Assembly (NCBI GenBank): GCA_023374045.1
Contig: CM041776.1
Location: forward strand, 138,077,296-138,141,295
Reading direction: 5' to 3'
Origin: Limonium bicolor
Taxonomy: Eukaryota > Streptophyta > Magnoliopsida > Caryophyllales > Plumbaginaceae
DNA: 64,000 nt
Position numbers and translations under genes: made by a program. Below, in pieces: positions 1 to 11,999 of the stretch. The notes under the pieces were generated by a model. It was not told the origin of the DNA. It made no database searches and was given only the letters and a program-made list of their open reading frames with translations. Positions within the stretch are counted from its first letter, which is position 1; each line of letters opens with the position of its first letter.

Positions 1-94
1 ATGTGGGAGAACATGTGTAAAGCATAGGAAAAAATTGGGATGAATTTGGAGTTCATAAAGAGGAGAAAAGCACATTAGAAAATTGGTTCTGCAG

Positions 95-212
95 TGGACC
101 GCCCCTACGGACCGCCCCTGTGGGGAGGTCCAGTGCAGAGAAGTGAAAAAAAAAAAGGAACGTGTAGCATCTGTTGTGGACCGCCCCTGGGACCGCCCCA
201 GAGGGGCGGTCC
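95..212. repeat. GGACCGCCCC dyad cassette in family-1 LTR
   Basis: Two units start at 96 and 178, 82 bp apart. Each opens with TCTG-n-GTGGACCGCCCC, repeats GGACCGCCCC and closes with its inverse (GGGGAGGTCC, GGGGCGGTCC), so each can fold as a GC-rich hairpin. An A-rich tract lies between them. The position upstream of the GTATGGTTTTC block matches the cassettes at 11332 and 46369, which use a different spelling. Confidence 0.75.
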
Positions 213-557
213 AGACCAGAAATGAAGAAAAAAATTTGTTTAAGGCTCCTAATGATGGGGGATTGAATGGTAATGGTTTTAGATGATGTTTAGGCCTTGT
301 TTGGTGACATGTAAAGGCCTTAAGAGGTGTAAACAAGTATGAGGTGTAATGAGAAGTGATTAACTTATATGATTAAGTTTAAACTACAATGACTTAGTGG
401 TCCAACATTAGGGAGTGATGATGGTTAGAAAGATAAGCATTAGACTTTAAACAATCATGTTACATCGATGTTAATAAAAGTACATGTAATGTTATCAGTT
501 GTTCGAGAATTGCTCGAGGAACATAAGTGGACGTGGTAAAGTGGACTCCGGTGACAG

Positions 558-1845
558 GTATGGTTTTCTTGCAACCTGTGTCCTACCGGATTACACCGGC
601 TTGTATGCCAATGTGTTTTTATGAGTGTTGCCACCTTGTAAGATTAAAACATGTAATGAGTTTATAGTAATTCATTTATGTGGCGCATCTGGTCTCCGAT
701 ACCGTTAAATCTCAAATATGTGTTAAACCTTAGCTAACCAAGTCTAGATACACATGAGTGATCGGTATTCGGAGTTGACGGCCCAAACCTTGGGAACGTG
801 CTAACCACGGCTATGTGTGAGTTAGTTGGACATTGTTGTTATATGCAAGTGTGTGAACCTCCCTTGTGTGCTTAACTCGGTTATGATACCGTATGGTGTG
901 AGGATGTGGTAGGCTCCATAATGGATCTCTAACTACTTATTTATAAGTGTATATGTACTAATGGGGGGTGAGGAGTCCGGTTGTTCCGGCCACGCGTGTG
1001 ATGGACGGGAGTCGATGTCATATCCGGTTCGGCTCTCTTGGTGTATGTATAGGTTGTATTCCAATTTGGTTTCTACCTTCCCTTAGCTTATCCAAAGCTG
1101 TTACTGACTCACGTCGGGCCACAGGGGCATACGAATGTTATTTTCGGTGTGCTTGGGATTACTATATCCGACACACCTTGGGTATAAGTTCACCGTTCGA
1201 TATAACTGGACGGTAACGAGGTTGGTAACGAGCTTAGCATGAGATTGACAATAATCTCTAGGCTCACTATATATACTAACTATGGTGGAAGGTTCCTTGT
1301 GTGAACCGATCTTATGGTGTTTTGTGTTGATATTGTGCTAGGCAATTTCCCTTGCTATGCTATGATATGTATACGTTAGGTGTTTAAAATGAATGCGATG
1401 TTATCATGTGTACGCCGAAACAAGAAAGGTTTGGTTATGTTTTGTTATGTGAGGAATGAGATATGTTGTAGGATATGGAGTGTGTGGATCATGGAAATGA
1501 ATCCCAGTTTGTGACAAGAGGCGTTTAAGGATAACCCGATTAATGGGTACGTGTCGTTCATTAAGGAAGTAGCTCCGTTTTAGAGGAGAGCCACTCTAAG
1601 GTTAAAGGAATCATTGGATGGTTTGTTAAGTGTGGATGTGTTGGATATATGTTGAGCCCTATCGTTGGGTGTATGCAAAGTGTTGTGTGTTTATGGTTTG
1701 TATGCATGATTTAAATATAATCAACTGCATGCTAAGACGACAATTAGTTGTGCGTGGCCCGGTAGCATGTGGGTTGCGGGATTACCATACCAGCAAAGGT
1801 GCTGAGCCCCTTGGGGGCCACCCTTTCTCTCCTTTTCTATTTCAG
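558..1845 (+). other. Putative leader intron in family-1 LTR
   Basis: The donor-like GACAG|GTATGG and the acceptor-like pyrimidine tract TTTCTATTTCAG|GC stand in the same places as GT/AG pairs in the other family-1 LTRs (12000-13019, 46775-47545, 57541-58309) and in the divergent family-2 LTRs. Conservation of both ends while the interior drifts suggests splicing of the LTR leader. No transcript evidence is available. Confidence 0.4.
1791..1818 (+). promoter_or_regulatory. Tandem two-hairpin element in LTR leader
   Basis: Two hairpins stand side by side: CAGCA-AAGG-TGCTG, then GCCCC-TTG-GGGGC. They lie 27 bases before the acceptor-like CAG at 1845. The same pair, with different but complementary bases, occurs at 12976-13003, 47496-47523, 58259-58287 and, in family 2, 60800-60841. 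This suggests a selected RNA structure near the splice acceptor or leader 3' part. Confidence 0.5.
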
Positions 1846-2205
1846 GCACAAGGAGCTGGAAGCCGTTCGAGAGTAGGAGGGGGTAGATGTTTATACATGG
1901 GTAGCCATTTAATGGCGTAAGCATTGTAGGCGTAGTAAGACCGAAATTGTTATCGGCATTAGTTTGTAAATACTCGGTACAGTGGGAATGTATGTATATA
2001 ATAAATGTTGGAAATGGAATGAGAATTGTATTGTGTAGTTGTTCGGGAATCTAGTCCATCAGACCGATACAAATGTACATGTATTAGCCTTGTTAGCCAC
2101 GTGGGTGGTTAACGGCGTGTAACACCAACGAGTTAAGTAATGTGATAGGTTTGTATTTCCGCTGCAGTTTATTGTAAGTATGTTAATGTTGGATGGGGTG
2201 TTACA

Positions 2206-2558
2206 ATAATTTTTACGGGTTCATTTGACCACTCAAAGTCACGCTTTCGAGTTTTCTTGAAAAACGTGCACTAAAGCTTTATTAGTGTTTTAACACATTA
2301 TTTGGATCCGTTTTCTTCAGGAATCATTCCCCTATACTAATTGGGCATGAATAAGCCTTAGGAATCCACATAATACTATAACCAAGGTCTCGTACCTCTT
2401 ATGGTTATACAATGCTTATTTTAGCATTTTTCGCTTTTTAAGCGTTTTCTCATTTCTTTTGGATTTTTTTTCCTTACCAAAATTACTTAGGCACTATTAG
2501 GCCCTTAATTACCATATTTGAATATTTTAATCACCATATTTAATTTCGGGGTATTTCA
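2206..2558 (-). repeat. Family-2 LTR, U3 end, minus orientation
   Basis: The right edge GGGGTATTTCA is the inverted start TGAAATACCCC of an LTR on the minus strand. The stretch after 2206 resembles the minus-strand family-2 LTR near 14620 (shared TTTGACCA, CAACGCTTT-like and gene-poor AT-rich sequence). It is cut on the left by the plus-strand LTR ending at 2205. Confidence 0.65.
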
Positions 2559-2576
2559 ATCTACCCCCCTTAAATG
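2559..2576 (-). promoter_or_regulatory. Polypurine tract of a minus-strand gypsy element
   Basis: On the minus strand this reads as a purine run ending AAGGGGGGTAGAT directly before the LTR start TGAAATACCCC. The upstream minus-strand words CTTTGAGGGCAAAGT match those before the PPT at 54669, so it is the plus-strand priming site of a related element. Confidence 0.7.
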
Positions 2577-4730
2577 ACTTTGCCCTCAAAGTTGGTGAAT
2601 CTAATATTGTTACTCGTATAAGTACTCTATGCTAAGGTTATGACCTCTACATATAACTTGTCGGACTCCAAATGTCTGACTCGATGTATACTACACATCC
2701 AACCAGCATGTCACTACATGCATAGCAATCAAAAATATCCGTTACAAGCTCTCCATGGGATTCGTCCGTAGATAAATGAGGTACCATCCTCTCCCATCTC
2801 GAGCGATCCCTCAGGTTCCGGTCATGTTTGAACACTTACGCTTTCTGGTTCACGGCCGTCATGACTAATGGAACTTACGCTTTCTGGCCCCGGTCCTTTG
2901 GTTCAGATCAAATTCATTTGCATATATAGAGATCCTCAGGCACTTACTCATACTTACTTCGGGACTACGCTGCCCCAGTGCCCTTGGAAAAATACAAAAC
3001 ACGCACTGTCACCGCACCCAACCGGCCACTTAGGACTGCCGCACGAACGATGTAGTAGCTTCACCTCCATGGTTTCAACCGGGTACCCATGCCTAGTCAT
3101 GGAAGATCCACTAGCGCCTGTGGGAGCGGTTTCAAAACCGGTCCTCATTCTCAAGTTTGAAGAAAACATTGTACCAAATTAGTTTTGGGAATTCATTTTG
3201 AAAACTTGCATACATCTACCAAATTCCATTTATGATGATTATACCTATCACTAGTCTTATTACTGTGACCACTTATAGGGAGCTTCAAGAGTCCTTCAAC
3301 CCCAATGTGATCAGCATTGATGTTGAACTATCCTTCCACCCCAATTTGGTGTTCGGTTTCCCTTGATCGCTAGCAAATCAAGTTCCACCTCCCACCTCCA
3401 TTCAAACAGACAGATCGTCAAACATTATTTAGTTTTCTATCTTTTTAATCTTGCTAGTCATAATCACACACATACGTTTTCCAATTTATAGAGCTCACTT
3501 ACTCACTTACTAATCATCTCATCAATTATTACTACATCATCTCCAACTGCTATACTTAAGAAATTCAAGGGTATAATATCCAATTAATTTTCTATCCTCC
3601 AATTTATACTCATAAAATACATCGGCTTCGTACCGATTTATACTCACCAAATACATCTGTTTCATACCGATTTATATTCCTCAAGTCTCTCATACGTACT
3701 CATTCCTTATACTATTACCAATTGGAGTTCTCATTCCCTTAGAGTTTCTCTACTCCATTCCTATTCTTGTTTCCCAAATGACCATAATTACACGATAAGT
3801 GAATCAACAAAACAAATACTTTTGCGCTATGCGCATTGTATTATACGCACTTGTCACGTAAAACATACATTTCGCGGTTTTCGCTCTACCCCCCTTAAAA
3901 GGGATTACCCCCACGTAATCTACCATGTGTCAACATTGAACATTGGTCTAAGGCATTCAACCGTCATGGAGTGGTTCAGCTTCCATGCGGCCTATTATAC
4001 AATGTTCCTTGATCAAAGGGTCTTAACCGTATTACCAGTTAGTCCCTGCATCAAGAATTTCCATCGGAGTTTATTTAACTCTCAGCCAGGTTTGGTTCTA
4101 GCCTAAATGGCTTTAAGGCATTGATGATTAACCTTTTATTCACTAGGTGTATTTCACCTAGAATTCTAGGTCCATTTGCTTCTGCTGCGCGACCCTGATA
4201 ACTTTGGTTTGTTTGCCCTTCTCGTTATCCTTAATGTGCTACACATCACCTTTTTATCCCTTTTATTGTGGGAATAAGGTTTATTAACTAGGTGTGGTAC
4301 TCTTTTACCATGCTCGAACTCAATGAGTTTGAGATTTATAACCAGCTTTCTGGCAATCTATTGTACATACTTTTAGTACTCCCATAATTATTCAGTGGGT
4401 TCCTCCGACTTATTGTCGGTTGAGGTTGAGCCACTACTTAGTTGTAGTGCTTCCTCTACTGTCAGTGGCTTCTGAACTCAGGACAATTGTTCTTTACTTG
4501 TATGACCTTGCATTTTCTACGCGTCAGTCTTAGTGACTTTCCTAAGTCTCCTTTCACTTTTTATTCCTATGGAATTAACATCTTGTGATTGTTGGTGTGT
4601 TTCACACTCTTCGTCCTTCTTTGGCCCTAGGCCGCACGGTTTGTTTCTTAGTTTCTGCTTAACTGGCTTATGCCATATTTGTTGGTGAAAGGAAAGGATT
4701 TACCACGATTTACATTTTCCATATTCCTAG
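2577..4730 (-). other. Decayed gypsy internal region, no intact gene
   Basis: This stretch follows the PPT on the minus strand and should hold the 3' end of an element, but no integrase, RT or chromodomain motif is readable in any frame. The open frames (for example around 2868-3182) have no recognisable domain and look like chance. A second PPT-like pyrimidine run (CTACCCCCCTTAAAAG, near 3886-3902) is preceded by a corrupted LTR-end-like string, hinting at a second, older LTR remnant. It is described only as degenerate repeat DNA. Confidence 0.4.
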
Positions 4731-4771
4731 ATATCCCATTTTCCATATTTTTACTTTTTTAATTTTATCAT

Positions 4772-4879
4772 CTATTTCGGTGGTTCTTAGTAAGGAACCG
4801 CCAAAATAGGTCTTTCTTATTTTTTAAAAAATAATCGAGGACCTATTTCGGCGGTTCTTAGCTTGGAACCGCCGAAGTA
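4772..4879. repeat. Pair of CGGYGGTTC / GAACCGCC hairpins (CACTA-like subterminal)
   Basis: Two near-identical hairpins (4772-4810 and 4842-4879) have TATTTCGG(T/C)GGTTCTTAG on one arm and GGAACCGCC(A/G)AA on the other, separated by an A/T-rich spacer. Such GAACCGCC inverted units are common in the subterminal repeats of plant CACTA elements. The patch ends 11 bp before the LTR at 4891, so the rest of any CACTA end may have been cut away. No CACTA terminus was found here. Confidence 0.4.
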
Positions 4880-5529
4880 TGTTCTTTTAATGTAACACCT
4901 CTATTTAACGAAAATGCAGCGGAAATAAAATACTAAGGCGATTACAGATCAACGGGTTCTAAACACCCGGCACCAAACCTCACCATTTACAACCTAACAT
5001 AATGCTACGGTATGAACTCGAGAAAACATAACATAAACCTAACAATAGCAAAATACACCAACGTTCCACAAATCCTAATTCCTATCCCAATCACTCATTC
5101 TCTTCATGACCATCTGTATACAATTCATACCTGCAAGATAAAACCAAGCAGCCCACCCCGGGAGGGGTGAGTCAGTTCCCTGGAATGGAACTGGTACGAT
5201 TCTCATAACAGAAATAAAAACATAATATAATAACTTGTAAAGAAACTCTTAAAACAAAACATAGGAACAAGGCACTTCAAAATCACCAAGTCAAAGTTAA
5301 CCAGCCAAGAATAGAGATAAATAACAGAAAAGTAAAGTTAGTCAATTAATACCACACCATGAGTTAGTGAACATCCCATGCTTAAGTTAGATTCAATTCC
5401 AGTTAGGAGTAGAAGGACTCAAGTAGTCACAAGGACTAGGAATGAAAGGAAGAATCCAAGAACCAACAACTCAAGAGTGGAATAAAACCAATTGGGAGAG
5501 ATGGCCCCACTGCCAAGTATGTCCTTTTA

Positions 5530-5639
5530 GGACAGGGGATATACATCCCCTCGCTGTTAACAACGTCCGATTGGACAGGGGATATACAGCCCCTCGCTGT
5601 TTACAACGTCCGATTGGACAGGGGATATACAGCCCCTCG
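5530..5639 (-). repeat. 43-bp tandem repeat with GGGGATATACAGCCCC dyads
   Basis: Three units start at 5530, 5573 and 5616. Each holds GGACAGGGGATATACAGCCCC, an imperfect palindrome. The equivalent position of the plus-strand family-2 LTR (60294-60480) has the same motif in 44-bp units. The third unit is interrupted by solo LTR A. Confidence 0.8.
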
Positions 5640-7251
5640 TGATAAGTGTGAAATTTGAACGGTTTTAGTGGTCTTTAATGCTTAATTTTCATACGCGCAT
5701 CGATAATATTCCACATTTATCTTACGTTTTCCTTTGGTTTGTTGTTTGTTAAGGCTTGATACCTTTTTCTATGTTAAATGCAGAGAAAAGCCAAGGAAAC
5801 AGTAGATTAACTCACGAGGGAGGTGATGTAACAAACGGGGGTCGAATTGGAGTCAGAACGACGAATTTTGAGGGTTTTGAAGGTGTGTCTGAGCTTGTGT
5901 CCGAACATCCAAGCTCAGACGCATGTTGAGAGTTTGATTGTTGTGCCTGATGAGATGTCCGAACTTCAGTCCTAACATCGAAGTTCGGACATGGTTTGAG
6001 AATCACAATGGGAAAAGTCGAAAGTCTGACCTACACTGCATGTCCGAACTTGTGTCCGAACATCCAAGTTCGGACACAAGTCGAGACTTTTGGAACTGGA
6101 GCGCTCAACACAATGTGTCCGAACATTGAAGGTCGGACCAATGTTCGGACGTGATTAAATTCTCAACAGAAGTTCGGCGTTTTGAAGGGAAAAGAGGAAG
6201 AAATTCTATTTAAGTGACCTAATCTGAGTAATGGAGGGATCGCACTACCTATCACTACATCAGGACACTCTCACGCTTGTAAACAACGCTCTTTCCACTC
6301 ATCCACACCATCAGCATCAGCTTCACCTTCATCCACATTCACCAAGCACATCATCGACATTGTGGAGGAGCATCGACAGAAGAAAGTAAGACCATCGTCT
6401 TCAACCTTGCGCCGCTAGTCTCTGAGTCTGGATAATCACTCAATTTGAGAGTTTTTCTTCCCTTAGATGAATTCTCTTCTGATTGTATTTATCTGCTTCT
6501 TTGTAATGTCTGGCTAGTAGGGATTAACTCTGGGGTAGGGTTGTTCACGATGGATACAATTTAGTTAGGATTTCTGCAATTTGATTATGGGATTGTAATA
6601 GATGGTTTCTACGTTAATGCTAATCATTCATCGTCTCTATTAAACTTGCGCATTTATAGAGTCATTTTGCGAATCTTATTAGGAACAGATAAGGTGACAA
6701 ATAGGAAGTTCGAGTTAACCTGGAGATTTGGGGAATGATTAGTCAGATAGATAATCTTTCCTGTAAAAGCTAACAATTCTTCGCACGTAATCCGCCTATA
6801 TGTGTTTTGTCAGCTTCTAGATTAGAGTTGACATGTTCTGATAGGTGAGCTCTTCAATGAACTAGGATTTAGCATTGAAGAGAGTAGAAAGAATTGGCCA
6901 ATCCGAATCTCGTAAGAGAATTGTAGAAATTGCTAACTGCATCCAGTAACGAACAACCCAAGCCCGGAGTTCCATTCATTTTACCAACCTTAACATTTAC
7001 TTTCATTAATCGTTCATTTAGACTTTTATTTGCGTTTTTCTCAATTCAGTTACAAAAACAATTCACAACCCCCCTAAATTTCCAGTTTTCTTAGGACTTA
7101 GGCTTATTTATTCAAGTCCCGTGGTTCGATACCTGGTTACTTAATTTCCTATACTATAGTGACCGGGATTTTTGCAACCCGACATGCATTTCGTTTTATT
7201 AATTTCTAGGTTTATCAATTTAGTTTTAGTAGAACAATTTTCCTGTTTGCA
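5640..7251 (+). mobile_element. Solo LTR A (TGATAAGTGTG...TTTGCA), 1,612 bp
   Basis: The element begins TGATAAGTGTG and ends CTGTTTGCA. It is flanked by perfect 5-bp duplications CCTCG at 5635-5639 and 7252-7256. The surrounding family-2 LTR is continuous across it when compared with 60241-60300. There is no internal coding sequence, PBS or PPT, so this is a solo LTR. The 3' part has TCCCGTGGTTCGATACC and a GACCGGG...CAACCCG block, reminiscent of Tat/Athila-type gypsy LTRs; that lineage call is tentative. A TATA-like TCTATTTAAG lies near 6205. The sequence is unrelated to families 1 and 2. Confidence 0.87.
5886..6150. repeat. GTCCGAAC dyad cassette in solo LTR A
   Basis: Units start near 5886, 5957, 6042 and 6117, 71-85 bp apart. 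They pair GTCCGAACTT or GTCCGAACAT with an inverted AAGTTCGGAC a few bases on, often followed by a further TTCGGAC arm. Spacer sequences are not alike. The same spelling occurs in three other LTRs in this window. Confidence 0.78.
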
Positions 7252-10058
7252 CCTCGCTGTTTACCGGTGAAGATGTGCGCACACCACAACAAAGACTCAG
7301 CTCATGGTTGAAACGATATCTAGAGTCAAAAAAGAAGAATTCACCAAGATTGACATTCCCATATTCCCACTAGATTAATAACTGCACAAGTGCAATACCA
7401 AAACACTCAGTCCTACAGAGTGCAGAGGTGTAAACCCTCAGCAGTTAATATCTAGTGAGACAACCAGATAAGAGGAACCAATGATCATGTGAGTTGTACA
7501 TTCAAGGCTCAGTTAGTCACATCAAGCTGAGTTAGTCACACAAACAGTTTCCTTTCGAAATTCATTCAAGCTCAGTTAGCGTTTCTCAAAACATTCCATA
7601 AAGTTCGTTACCAAAAGTATCTGAGTACGAGAAATTGTACCTGGTATGTGTAGAAGCAGTAACCAAACTTGAAAGTGCGAACTACTTCCACTAATCACCT
7701 ATAATTAAGGTATTCCAAGCATTGATTAGTTAAAGAACTCATAACACTAACCATATTTTATTCTTACCGGTTTATAGTTTCTGATTTACAATTACTCTCT
7801 CATAAGGATCTGGGCTAGATCTTGCTAATTAAATCTTTAATGTACACTTTAACTTATTCCAATTACCTACTCTTGAATATAGGTTTAGCTTAAGTAAACT
7901 CTTAAGTTACACTTGACTAATTTACTTTAATACCTATTTAAGGTTTAGGATATGTATTTCCCCCTAATAGTCCACCTAGATGTCACATTAACATTTAATA
8001 TTTTAATTGTTACGCATGAATTAGGTTTACTCTAATTTCCCTCTTATTATATTTCATAGGATGTTACTTCTTTATTACTCTTATATTATATTTATTAGGA
8101 TTTATCCAAATTTTCCTTAGGATTTATCCAAAACATTCTTTAAGAAATTCTTATTGTATTTAATTATCTTTAATAACCTTTGCACATTTCCACACCCGGT
8201 ATATAGTTTATAAAATAAGGCATTTTCCTTAGTTGAATTTAAGTACATTACCCTCCACATTATCCGGTTGGTATAAACATAGATTGACTAAATTCCTTGA
8301 TATAACATATTACTATTTTATTTCTTATATATATATTTACTTCACTTAAAAGTTTGTACTCAAAATATTTCTTGACATTCTGTATTAAATGTTAGTTTAG
8401 TATTATTTTATTATTCTCAACCTACAAAGTTTATTAATCATATTCAAAACCATATATTATAATATACATTAGGAAAAATTCAGAACTACAATTTTTTAGA
8501 CCTATTTCTTCTTGTCTAAAAATCCCCAAATTTAATATATAGCAATTATAATATTTCAGACATATTGTAAAAAAATTATTTCATAAAAATATCTTTTTAA
8601 ATTACCCAAATAATTCCATAATTCACAAAAATTACAAAAATTATAATTTACGTTTAAAAAATCAAAACCCATATTAATTTACATAAAAAAACTACATTTT
8701 ATAAGGAATATATGGTTAAAAGTTCATGTCAAAATACATTAGGGAAGGTCATTAAATAAATCTGAAATACCCCAAACCTAAGTATGATTAGTAAACATCA
8801 TATTATGATGTAATACGGCTAAAACATGCCTTAGAAAGATTGGTAGACAATTTAAACCAAGGAAAACACAAGAAAATGCCTTAAAGGCAATCTGGGCAAA
8901 AATGTGCTCTAAGCTTGGAGTGACTTTGATTAGCACCCAAATACCATTATAAGACTTTGTTAACATGCTAATGGACGTGTTAAATCAATTACCAAAGAAA
9001 ACCAAGCTCAAAAACAAGCTTAAACACAAAATGTGCTTTAAGACTCCTTAAAGCACCTTTTTGAGAAATTGTCTTAGAAATGTGTTTTGAGTGGCTAAAT
9101 GCCTATGATTACACCTTAATCAACATGTGTGCTAATTAGTATCATATTAGGAAGTCTAAATCAATGGGAAACCAAAAAATTCACAAATTTGTGCACTAAT
9201 TATGAATAGTGCCCAAATAGTAACATTTTAAGTAATAAACTCTCTTGTTTGGTCAATGGTCAAATGACCATCTCTAATTGACTAAGGGTGGCTGGTTTTG
9301 TAAGGGGGATGATTCACCACTTAAGTAACTAGCAATTGCTAGGAAAGAAGGGGGGAAAAAGAAGAAAACACTATTTGCTTTTATAACAAAATATCTCCTT
9401 TTAGCTCACCTCTCTCCTCTTTTTTCTTCATTTCTTCTTCTTCCACCGATTTCTCTTCTTCTTCCCTGCTCCAAACCGTGAGTGAATGCCTCCATTTATG
9501 CTCCATCTTCAAATGTCCATAACTTACTCATTTTAGCTCCAAATCAAAAACTAAACACATATTATTCTTAGTTAGCTCAAGCTCTAGCTTTCTATCTTTT
9601 CAAAATTGGGAAAACTTCAACTTGGATCCATAGAGAAACTCCATTGATGGAGGAAAATCAAGTTTGAAGAGCTCTTTTGGTTCTCCATTCATCCAAGGTA
9701 ATGAAAATGTAAGAAAAACCATGTTTCCATCACTTTCTTACATAGCCGAAAATTACCACTCATGGGGCCTTGTTTTCATGCCTTGTTCTAGCTTGTTTTA
9801 TTCACCAAGGACTAGTGGAGGTCCTCTTTCATTCAATGCCCATGTCTACTTTGAGACTTCAAAGGTAATCATCCACTTTTATACCTTAAACACATTTTTA
9901 ACCTAGGTTTTCATTCCTTAAGGTTGGTATATTATTTAGCACTCATGAAAGTCAATGTATATTGATTAGAACATTGGCAAGGGAAATTAAAATGGTGGCC
10001 GAGATTTCCAAGGGAAGAAGCCTAAGGAGAAAGTTGAGAGAAACTTGAGAAAAACAAG

Positions 10059-10285
10059 GTAAATTGCTACCTAATGGTGGTTTAAGTTTAAGGGATGAGT
10101 TTTAGGTAAGTACTATGTGGCTTAGAGCTTACATTATGTAATGGGTTATATAACCTAAGAAAAATAACTTAAACAAGCTTATGAACTTGTGACTAAGGAG
10201 CCTATGGGAATGAGTTAGTAAGATAAGTTTAAGATGGATTTTAAGAGCATTATAACTACTATGAGATTGATGGGTGTAATTGCAG
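10059..10285 (+). other. Putative first leader intron in solo LTR B
   Basis: The donor-like ACAAG|GTAAATTGC and the acceptor-like GTAATTGCAG|GTTGAAAG match the pairs GTAAATCTAC...GTATTTGCAG at 45422-45573 and 55974-56128. The exon-like stretch after it is well conserved and includes short repeats of ATGTCATTTAAGGGCCTAAG. This supports a spliced LTR leader but is not proof. Confidence 0.4.
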
Positions 10286-11331
10286 GTTGAAAGCTATGAC
10301 ATGTGGGAAATTCAGTGTTTAAATTCATGTCATTTAAGGGCCTAAGAGCCATGTCATTTAAGAGCCTTAATGCTATGCAATTTAAGATTATTGCATTATA
10401 TTGAGTTTGTTGTGAATCAGTTGAATTAGGTGAGAAAATATGATGAGAAAGAACTTGATGTGTGTGAGATGGTTGAATGAGGAAAACAATGCATCTGGGC
10501 ATGATAATATACTAGAGAAGCTATGGTGAAATTTGAGTAGAAAACAAAGTGTTTAAGTGGTGGTGGTGAGTTAATATGCCCTTGGATTCACTAGGGATCA
10601 TTCTGAGGAATTTGAGTGAAGATGAGATAACTAAGGAGTTCTTGAGGTTTAGAATGACCTAGAATTGTCTATGAGGAAATTAGAGTTTAGATGGGTGTAT
10701 TGAACACACCAAAGTCATGGTAAGAGGAATGGTGAGACTTGTGCATAAATTTGAAGGAGAAGGTGTATAATGCTTTAAGATGATTTAGGTGTGAGCTAGG
10801 GAATATTACAATGAGAATTTTGGGAATCTTGAATAAGTGAAGAGGATGCTAGTGGTGGAGCAATAAGGTTTTAGTTAAATGGTAATGAGTGGACTTAGGT
10901 GATGGGAGTGAAGATTAAAGGGGACTATTGTAAATCGTCAAGGAAAAAGACTTGGAATGTATAAGAGTGTAAGAGTTTAGGAATGATGGATAACAAATGG
11001 AAAAGAGGGAAATTTGTGCATGGAGATGCAAGATGACCTTGGAAGGTTTAGCAAAGCAAAGATGGATGAGTGATGATGCTTGAAGAGTAGATATATTGGT
11101 GGAAAGGAAACACTTGAGTTGGTTGAAGTTTTGGTAAGGTTACATGTTGGAAATATAAGGAAATAAGTAACAAGTGTTAGGAATTTCTTGTAAGAATTGA
11201 GGAAATGGTTAAGGAGGTTTTAGAGGATGTTCTAAGGTGAGTTTAAGTGCCTATATGGTATTAAGACATAATGGGACACTTGTGGAAGAGTTTGGAATTG
11301 AAAGAACAATTTAAGAGAAAAATCTATAGTG

Positions 11332-11686
11332 GACCGACCCAGGGTCCGACCCAGTTTTGGGTCGGTCGGACCATGTTAAGCCAGCCAGAATGTCTCTGGA
11401 CTAGACCAACCCAGAGGGTTTTGGGTCGGTCGGCTTAGCTTTGGGTCGGTCGGGCAAAAATTCAACGTAGAAAGTTGACTCTGGAATGGACCGACCCAGA
11501 GGGTTTGGGTCGGTCGGTTTAGCCTTTGGTCGGACGGGTGATTTTCAAAAGACGGAAAAATTTCTGTGATGGACCGACCCATAAGGTTGGGTCGGTCGTG
11601 GGTCGGTCTAAGGGAATTGTTCGAACCAGAAAGGTACTGGAACGGACTGACCCAGGGGTTGGGTCGGTCGGTGGGTCGGTCGACCC
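11332..11686. repeat. GACCGACCC dyad cassette in solo LTR B
   Basis: Five units start near 11332, 11404, 11489, 11572 and 11645 (72-85 bp apart). Each has GACC(G/A)ACCC followed after a few bases by GGGTCGGTCGG, and is often introduced by a TCTG-n-GTGGA-like word. Spacers share little apart from A-rich tracts. A poly-A run follows at 11695. Confidence 0.82.
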
Positions 11687-11999
11687 TTAAGACTAAAAAA
11701 AAAAAAAACCCTAAGAGAGTTTAGTGGTATTAATGGTACCCCATTAAGAGGGCATTGAAGATTAGAGGTATAAAGACCTAAGGGATTAAGCTAAGAATAA
11801 ACTTAAAAGTTTAAGGTTAAGATGTAAGAATAAGTTGTAAAACTTAAGAGGTGTTAGGTGGGGAATCATTAGGGGTTAAGTAAGTTAAGTAAGTTGAATT
11901 AAGTTAATTGATTAACAACCTAAAACTGAATGAATGTTTTAGGACTTGGGAATTTGGACTCCGGAAGAGAGTAAGCAACCGAACGACCAACGGTGAACG

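Larger units (their letters stand above)
1..2205 (+). repeat. Family-1 Ty3/gypsy LTR, right-hand part (cut by window start)
   Basis: The right end reads GGGGTGTTACA at 2195-2205, the 3' end of an LTR. The body aligns by eye, block by block, with the R-U5 halves of the LTRs ending at 13318, 47903 and 58672: the GTATGGTTTTC block near 558, the GACAATTAG block near 1739, the double hairpin at 1791 and the CAG acceptor-like site at 1845. DNA beyond 2205 belongs to a family-2 LTR in the opposite orientation, so this copy was inserted into it. Whether it is a solo LTR or the 3' LTR of a full element cannot be decided, because its left end lies outside the window. Confidence 0.82.

Noticed and set aside
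2868..3182. 104-residue open frame in the decayed region
   Set aside because: No recognisable motif; an overlapping open frame exists on the other strand; context is degenerate repeat DNA.
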